From the NCBI GenBank assembly GCA_943369755.1, contig CALROG020000008.1, positions 50,520-114,519 on the forward strand: DNA of 64,000 bases. The letters run 5' to 3'. The notes under the pieces are model-generated. The model had not been told where the DNA came from. It was given only the letters and a program-made list of their open reading frames with translations, and did no database searches. Position 1 is the stretch's first letter; each line of letters opens with the position of its first letter. Source of the DNA: CALROG01 sp943369755 (GTDB taxonomy: Bacteria; Pseudomonadota; Gammaproteobacteria; Burkholderiales; Burkholderiaceae_C). A program made the translations under genes and the position numbers. Below, in pieces: positions 59,348 to 64,000 of the stretch.

Positions 59348-61987
59348 ATGAGCCCGCCACCCATGTCCTCTGCCCATTTTTCCGTTGCCGACATCCGCAA
59401 AACCTTTCTGGACTTTTTTGCCTCCAAGGGCCACACCGTGGTCGCCTCCAGCCCGCTGGTGCCGGGCAACGACCCGACGCTGATGTTCACCAACTCGGGC
59501 ATGGTGCAGTTCAAGGATGTGTTTCTGGGTGAAGACAAGCGCTCTTATGTGCGCGCCGCCTCGGTGCAGGCCTGCCTGCGGGCCGGCGGCAAACACAACG
59601 ATCTGGAAAACGTGGGCTACACCGCGCGCCACCACACCTTTTTTGAAATGCTGGGCAACTGGAGCTTTGGCGACTACTTCAAGCGCGACAGCCTGAAGTG
59701 GGGCTGGGAGCTGTTGACGCAGGTCTACAAGCTGCCGGCCGACAAGCTCTGGGCCACGGTCTACATCGACGACGACGAGGCCTACGACATCTGGACCAAA
59801 GAGATTGGCCTGCCGCCCGAGCGGGTGGTGCGCATTGGTGACAACAAGGGTGCCAAGTACGCGTCAGACAACTTCTGGATGATGGCCGACACCGGGCCCT
59901 GCGGCCCGTGCAGCGAGATCTTTTACGACCACGGCCCCCACATTGCCGGCGGCCCGCCCGGCAGCCCCGAGCAGGACGGCGACCGCTACATCGAGATCTG
60001 GAACCATGTGTTCATGCAGTTCGACATGCAGCCCGATGGCAGCGTCAAGAAGCTGCCTGCGCCGTGTGTGGACACCGGCATGGGCCTGGAGCGGCTGGCG
60101 GCCATCCTGCAACATGTGCACAGCAATTACGAGATCGATATTTTTGACGCCCTGATCAAGGCCGCAGCGCGCGAGACGGGTGAAAAAGACCTGAGCCACA
60201 AGAGCCTGCGGGTGATTGCCGACCATATTCGGGCCACCGCTTTTCTGGTCAGCGACGGCGTGATCCCCAGCAATGAAGGCCGCGGCTATGTGCAGCGCCG
60301 CATCGTGCGCCGTGCCATCCGCCACGGCTACAAGCTGGGCCGCAAGACGCCGTTCTTCCACAAGCTGGTGCCAGATCTGGTGAAGCTCATGGGCGCGGCC
60401 TACCCGAGCCTGGCCGCGCAGGAAAGCCGCATCATGGACGTGCTGCGGGTGGAAGAAGAGCGCTTCTTCGAGACGCTTGAAAACGGCATGGAAATTCTGG
60501 ACGCGGCTTTGGCGGGCGGCGCGCAAGTGCTGCCCGGCGACGTGGCCTTCAAGTTGCACGACACCTATGGCTTCCCGCTCGACCTGTCAGGCGATGTGTG
60601 CCGCGAGCGCGGCCTGAGCGTCGATGAGGCGGGCTTTCACGCCGCGATGGACAAGCAAAAGGCCCAGGCCCGCGCGGCCGGAAAGTTCAAGATGGACCGC
60701 GCGCTGGAATACACCGGCGCGGGCAACAGCTTCACTGGCTACGAGACGCTGGAAGCCCCCGCGAAGGTGGCCGCGCTGTACTTCGACGGCACGCCGGTGG
60801 GCCAGCTCAGCGCCGGGCAGAGTGGGGTGGTCGTGCTGGACAGCACGCCGTTCTATTCCGAAGCTGGCGGCCAGGTGGGCGACCAGGGTGTGATTGCCGC
60901 AAACGGCGTGAGCTTTGCGGTCAGTGACACGCAAAAAATCAAGGCCGACGTGTTTGGCCACCACGGCGTGCAGACGCAGGGCACGCTGAAGGTCGGCGAT
61001 GCCGTGACGGCGCATGTCAACACCGCCCTGCGTACCGCCACCCAGCGCAACCACAGCGTCACGCACCTGATGCACAAGGCCCTGCGCGAAGTGCTGGGCA
61101 GCCATGTGCAGCAAAAGGGCAGCCTGGTAGACGCCGAGAAGACACGCTTTGACTTTGCCCACAACGCGCCGGTCACAGACGCTGAAATCCGCGAGATTGA
61201 AAACCGGGTGAACCATGAGGTGATGGCCAATGCCGCCACCCAGGCCCGCGTGATGGACATTGAGTCAGCACAAAAGACCGGGGCCATGATGCTGTTTGGC
61301 GAGAAATACGGCGAGTCGGTGCGCGTGCTGGACATCGGCAGCAGCCGCGAACTGTGCGGCGGCACGCACGTGCAGCGCACTGGTGACATTGGCCTCTTCA
61401 AGATCGTCGGCGAAAGCGGTGTGGCTGCGGGCGTGCGCCGGGTGGAGGCTGTGACCGGCACCCATGCGTTGGCCTACCTGCAAAGCATTGAGGCCACGGT
61501 GGCCCATGCGGCAGGCGTGCTCAGGGCCCCAGTGGCCGAGTTGCAAGGTCGCATCGCCCAGGTGCTGGACCATGTGAAGGCACTTGAAAAAGAAGTGGCT
61601 GCGCTCAAGGGCAAGCTGGCTTCCAGCCAGGGCGACGAGCTGCTGAGCCAGGCGGTGGAAGTCAAGGGCATCAAGGTGCTGGCCGCGCGTCTGGAAGGTG
61701 CTGATGCCAAGACGCTGCGCGACACCCTGGACAAGCTCAAAGACAAGCTCAAGTCTGCGGCCATCGTGCTGGCCGCGGTGGACGGTGACAAGGTGCAGAT
61801 TGCCGCAGGCGCTACCGCCGACGTGATGGGCCGGGTGAAGGCGGGCGAGCTGGTGAATTTTGTGGCCCAACAAGTCGGCGGCAAAGGCGGTGGCAAGCCC
61901 GACATGGCCATGGCCGGTGGCACCGAGCCAGCCAAGCTGGCGCAGGCGCTTCAGTCGGTGCCGGCCTGGGTGGCAGAACGGGCCTGA
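59348..61987 (+). CDS. alaS: Alanine-tRNA ligase
   Basis: The 879-residue synthetase charges tRNA-Ala. Catalytic domain: FLDFFASKGHTVVASSPLVP, DPTLMFTNSGMVQFKDVFLG and RHHTFFEMLGNWSFGDYFKR. The editing domain holds the zinc ligands in NHSVTHLMHKALREVLG and RELCGGTHVQRTGDIGLFKI. The C-terminal C-Ala domain ends GGKGGGKPDMAMAGG. An ATG five codons later (59363) is an equal start. Repeat copy 10 lies 12 bp after the stop. Confidence 0.97.
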   Translation: MSPPPMSSAHFSVADIRKTFLDFFASKGHTVVASSPLVPGNDPTLMFTNSGMVQFKDVFLGEDKRSYVRAASVQACLRAGGKHNDLENVGYTARHHTFFEMLGNWSFGDYFKRDSLKWGWELLTQVYKLPADKLWATVYIDDDEAYDIWTKEIGLPPERVVRIGDNKGAKYASDNFWMMADTGPCGPCSEIFYDHGPHIAGGPPGSPEQDGDRYIEIWNHVFMQFDMQPDGSVKKLPAPCVDTGMGLERLAAILQHVHSNYEIDIFDALIKAAARETGEKDLSHKSLRVIADHIRATAFLVSDGVIPSNEGRGYVQRRIVRRAIRHGYKLGRKTPFFHKLVPDLVKLMGAAYPSLAAQESRIMDVLRVEEERFFETLENGMEILDAALAGGAQVLPGDVAFKLHDTYGFPLDLSGDVCRERGLSVDEAGFHAAMDKQKAQARAAGKFKMDRALEYTGAGNSFTGYETLEAPAKVAALYFDGTPVGQLSAGQSGVVVLDSTPFYSEAGGQVGDQGVIAANGVSFAVSDTQKIKADVFGHHGVQTQGTLKVGDAVTAHVNTALRTATQRNHSVTHLMHKALREVLGSHVQQKGSLVDAEKTRFDFAHNAPVTDAEIREIENRVNHEVMANAATQARVMDIESAQKTGAMMLFGEKYGESVRVLDIGSSRELCGGTHVQRTGDIGLFKIVGESGVAAGVRRVEAVTGTHALAYLQSIEATVAHAAGVLRAPVAELQGRIAQVLDHVKALEKEVAALKGKLASSQGDELLSQAVEVKGIKVLAARLEGADAKTLRDTLDKLKDKLKSAAIVLAAVDGDKVQIAAGATADVMGRVKAGELVNFVAQQVGGKGGGKPDMAMAGGTEPAKLAQALQSVPAWVAERA

Positions 61988-61998
61988 GCGGGGCTCGC

Positions 61999-62063
61999 CG
62001 GTTGCTATTATTTTTATAGTGGGTCACGCATATGCTGCGCGGGCTACCGGCTGTTTTGGCACT
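61999..62063 (-). repeat. Dispersed 60-bp repeat, copy 10, containing the start of the next gene
   Basis: CGGTTGCTATTATTTTTATA, then GTGGGTCACGCATATGCTGC and GCGGGCTACCGGCTGTTTTG, ending GCAC. The start codon ATG (62032) and about the first 11 codons of the downstream hydrolase lie inside it. Confidence 0.82.
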
Positions 62064-62880
62064 AATCCTGGTTGCTACAAGCCCGTGGCTGGCGGCGCAA
62101 CCCCAGTCGGTGGTCTTCAACAGCCTGGACGGCACCAGGCTCAATGCCTGGTTGTTCCAGCCACCGGCTGCGGCGCGCGCAACCGTGGTGGCGCTGCATG
62201 GCTGCGGCGGCTTGTATGCGACAACCGGCGCACGCAAGGGCCAGCTCAATGCGCGGCATCAGGCCATGGCCGACATGTTGGTCGGCGAGGGCTACAACGT
62301 GGTGTTCCCCGACAGCCTGACGCCGCGCGGCGAGACTGAGCTGTGTACCCAGAGAATCGGCCAACGGCGCGTGACGCAAGCGCAGCGCCGGCCTGATGCG
62401 CTTGGCGCGCTGGCCTGGGCGGCGCTCCAGCCCTGGGCCGACCCCAGCCGCCTGGCTGTACTGGGCTGGTCGCATGGCGGCAGCGCGGTACTGGCCGCAA
62501 CCGACGCGCGCCACGCCTTGGTGGCGGCTCAACCGGTCAAGCCAGCCATGGCGATTGCGTTTTACCCCGGCTGCAGCGACGCGCTCAACTCGGGCTACCA
62601 GCCCGCCACACGGCTGGTGATGCTGGTCGGCGAGAAAGACGACTGGACGCCGCCGGGCCCGTGTGTGGCATTGGCAAAAGCTGTTTCGGCAGACATCACG
62701 GTATACCCCGACAGCTACCACGACTTTGACAACCCGGTGGGACGTGTGCGACTGCGCACGGATGTTCCCAACGGCGTCAGTCCCGGGCAGGGCGTGCATG
62801 CTGGCCCCAATCCGCTGGCCCGGGAGCAGGCCAATGCGCGGGTTCGCCAGTTACTGCGGGAAACGATAGGTCGACCCTGA
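62032..62880 (+). CDS. Exported dienelactone-hydrolase-family protein
   Basis: A 282-residue alpha/beta hydrolase with signal MLRGLPAVLALILVATSPWL, then AAQ. Domain: TVVALHGCGGLYATTG, the nucleophile elbow LAVLGWSHGGSAVLAATDA, acid Asp in LVGEKDDWTPPGPC and His in YPDSYHDFDNP, so the catalytic set is complete. Its substrate is unknown. Its ATG and the front half of its signal peptide are encoded inside repeat copy 10; no other in-frame ATG gives a signal peptide, and no ribosome site is seen. Confidence 0.85.
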   Translation: MLRGLPAVLALILVATSPWLAAQPQSVVFNSLDGTRLNAWLFQPPAAARATVVALHGCGGLYATTGARKGQLNARHQAMADMLVGEGYNVVFPDSLTPRGETELCTQRIGQRRVTQAQRRPDALGALAWAALQPWADPSRLAVLGWSHGGSAVLAATDARHALVAAQPVKPAMAIAFYPGCSDALNSGYQPATRLVMLVGEKDDWTPPGPCVALAKAVSADITVYPDSYHDFDNPVGRVRLRTDVPNGVSPGQGVHAGPNPLAREQANARVRQLLRETIGRP

Positions 62881-62989
62881 GACTGCCCGCCAAAGCGGGT
62901 CATCGCTGAGTAGGGGCACTGCTGAATTTGCGCGAGAATGGTCGCGCTGTCGGCTGCATTTCCTTATTCCTATCGAGTTCCGGATCTCC

Positions 62990-63436
62990 ATGAAGCATTT
63001 GATTGAGTCTCCCGACCTGTGTATCAAGGACACCGGCACCATCAGGGGCCGGGGAGTTTTTGCCAAACGTCCTTTCGCCGTGGGTGAGATCGTTGAAGTG
63101 GCCCCGGTGCTGGTCATGAAGGCGGATTTTGACGACCTGCCCGAATTGCTCAAGACCTATGTTTTCAACTGGACTGCCCTGACCCGTGTGCCGGGTCGGC
63201 AGGCAGTGGCCTTCGGCTATGGCAGCATGTACAACCACGACAACCCCGCCAACCTGCGGTATGAGGCGGATGCCCGTGAAGAGGTCATGCGCTACATCGC
63301 GGCTCGCGACATCGAGACGGACGAGGAGCTCACCATCAACTATGACGCACGCAATGGTGCGTCCGTTTCGGAAGACGACGACTGGTTTGACCGCATGGGC
63401 ATCGACCGTATTCAGGTGCCCGAAACTGACGATTGA
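62990..63436 (+). CDS. SET-domain protein (putative lysine methyltransferase)
   Basis: A 148-residue compact SET domain: GTIRGRGVFAKRPFAVGEIV, where SAM binds, then VAFGYGSMYNHDNPANLRYE with the Asn-His pair, and DIETDEELTINYDARNG with the near-C-terminal Tyr. This covers the whole catalytic fold without pre- or post-SET parts. Bacterial SET proteins methylate protein lysines; the target is unknown. Upstream is a 110-bp gap. Downstream, 47 bp on, is a kinase-like gene in the same direction. Confidence 0.88.
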   Translation: MKHLIESPDLCIKDTGTIRGRGVFAKRPFAVGEIVEVAPVLVMKADFDDLPELLKTYVFNWTALTRVPGRQAVAFGYGSMYNHDNPANLRYEADAREEVMRYIAARDIETDEELTINYDARNGASVSEDDDWFDRMGIDRIQVPETDD

Positions 63437-63482
63437 GCGCGGCCTTTGCAACCTCTACATCATCAGAATCGGGAGTGAACCA

Positions 63483-64000
63483 ATGTTGAATTTCAATGGC
63501 GCACCGGTGCATCAAGCTGCGATAGATTGGGCGTCCAGGCAGGCTGAGGTCATCGGGGTCGAACTGGTCAGCGACAACGCCTGGGCCGCTACCTATCGTT
63601 TGTCCGGGCAGTCCGGGCCAAGCTATTTGAAGATCCTGCCACCCAGTTCGCGAGGCGCCGTTCACTGGATCGGTCAGATTGCCAGTTTCTTGCCGGGCCA
63701 GGTTCCGGCCGTCCTGGCGGCGGACGCGCAGCAAGGATGGCTGCTGTTTGCCGCCCACGGTGGCCGTGATTCGGCCACAGACGATGACATGGTGGAAGTG
63801 GCACGAAGCTTCGCTGCAATCCAGGTCAAGGCGCATCAATCATCTGCGTTGCGAACCGCGCTGCAAGCCGCAGACGTCATGGCAGCACCGCAGGCTTTGT
63901 CCGAGTTTCTGACCGCGCCGATCGACCCACAGCCGCAAAGCCAAAGCGTGGGGGCTGCTTATTTCCTTGGCGACGAGGCCGAACGCTACGCGCAAATTTT
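63483..64000 (+). CDS. Aminoglycoside-phosphotransferase-like protein, 3'-truncated by the window edge
   Basis: An open frame from ATG 63483 runs to the end of the window (172 codons, no stop). The start NFNGAPVHQAAIDWASRQAE is followed by the N-lobe pattern AATYRLSGQSGPSYLKILPP, in which the Lys is the candidate ATP-anchoring residue, then IASFLPGQVPAVLAADAQQG and WLLFAAHGGRD. This resembles the first half of APH/choline-kinase-fold proteins; the catalytic loop would lie beyond the window. No antibiotic-resistance role is implied. Confidence 0.65.
   Translation, partial: MLNFNGAPVHQAAIDWASRQAEVIGVELVSDNAWAATYRLSGQSGPSYLKILPPSSRGAVHWIGQIASFLPGQVPAVLAADAQQGWLLFAAHGGRDSATDDDMVEVARSFAAIQVKAHQSSALRTALQAADVMAAPQALSEFLTAPIDPQPQSQSVGAAYFLGDEAERYAQI

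Noticed and set aside
63483..64000. Antibiotic resistance gene
   Set aside because: APH-fold proteins of this kind are common housekeeping kinases; only a fragment is visible and nothing indicates drug modification.

Overview
The window is a stretch of ordinary, GC-rich bacterial chromosome, most likely from a member of the Comamonadaceae (Burkholderiales, Betaproteobacteria). I infer this from the gene content: several Bug/TctC-type periplasmic binding proteins, an intracellular polyhydroxybutyrate depolymerase, an imuA-imuB-dnaE2 mutagenesis cassette, a tandem glycine riboswitch ahead of gcvTHP, and a PAS-LuxR regulator beside a CoA-transferase. There is no prophage, insertion sequence, CRISPR array or conjugative element. 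Genes are closely packed with many 4-bp ATGA overlaps. One tRNA gene (tRNA-Gly, CCC) is present. Both window ends cut a gene: a malic enzyme at the left and an aminoglycoside-phosphotransferase-like protein at the right.

Layout. 1-9 kb: malic enzyme, YfcF-type GST, FAD-linked oxidase, DUF2069 protein, YihY, then a tricarboxylate-sensing block (Bug protein, TctD-TctE two-component pair, second Bug protein). 9-16 kb: Mpo1-like protein, cytochrome P450, alpha/beta hydrolase, MetY, CBS protein, PhaZ, GST, cupin. 16-21 kb: aroC, a small membrane protein, a DnaJ-domain protein, an EamA exporter, a degenerate hydrolase, aroQ and a DsbA-like protein. 21-26 kb: the glycine cleavage operon gcvT-gcvH-gcvP behind a two-aptamer glycine riboswitch. 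26-31 kb: a DctPQM TRAP transporter and a tandem pair of membrane-anchored TAXI-like proteins. 31-38 kb: ETF-ubiquinone oxidoreductase, SDR, and a DesT/DesB/DesC-like fatty-acid desaturation module. 38-42 kb: PAS-LuxR regulator with scoAB, a transglutaminase-like protein, an ankyrin protein and a chalcone-isomerase-like protein. 42.5-48 kb: an SOS cassette imuA-imuB-dnaE2 with a perfect LexA box. 49.7-59.3 kb: a putrescine/GABA catabolic locus (gabD, gabT, patD and the ydcSTUV-type ABC transporter) with a divergent LysR regulator. 59.3-64 kb: alaS, a dienelactone-hydrolase-like protein, a SET-domain protein and the partial kinase.

The most striking structure is not a gene cluster. It is a dispersed element of about 60 bp, seen in ten diverged copies on both strands. 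It carries two small dyads: GGCTGTAGCC near one end and GCTAT-N7-ATAGC near the other. Copies sit in gaps, but they also supply stop codons and C-termini (FAD oxidase, alpha/beta hydrolase, dctP, yihY), a start codon and the beginning of a signal peptide (the hydrolase at 62032), and in-frame internal segments of P450, ImuB and DnaE2. Two further short repeat families occur: a GGGGTCAGATTCCAATT motif and a CTTCGACA..GCTCAGCCCGAACGG motif. Both are in gcv gaps and also, fused together, inside dnaE2. Other points worth a second look are an alpha/beta hydrolase that has lost both its catalytic Ser and His, a transglutaminase-fold protein without the catalytic Cys and His, the paired TAXI proteins, and an alaS leader hairpin. 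All calls come from reading the sequence and from memory of protein families; no search was run.
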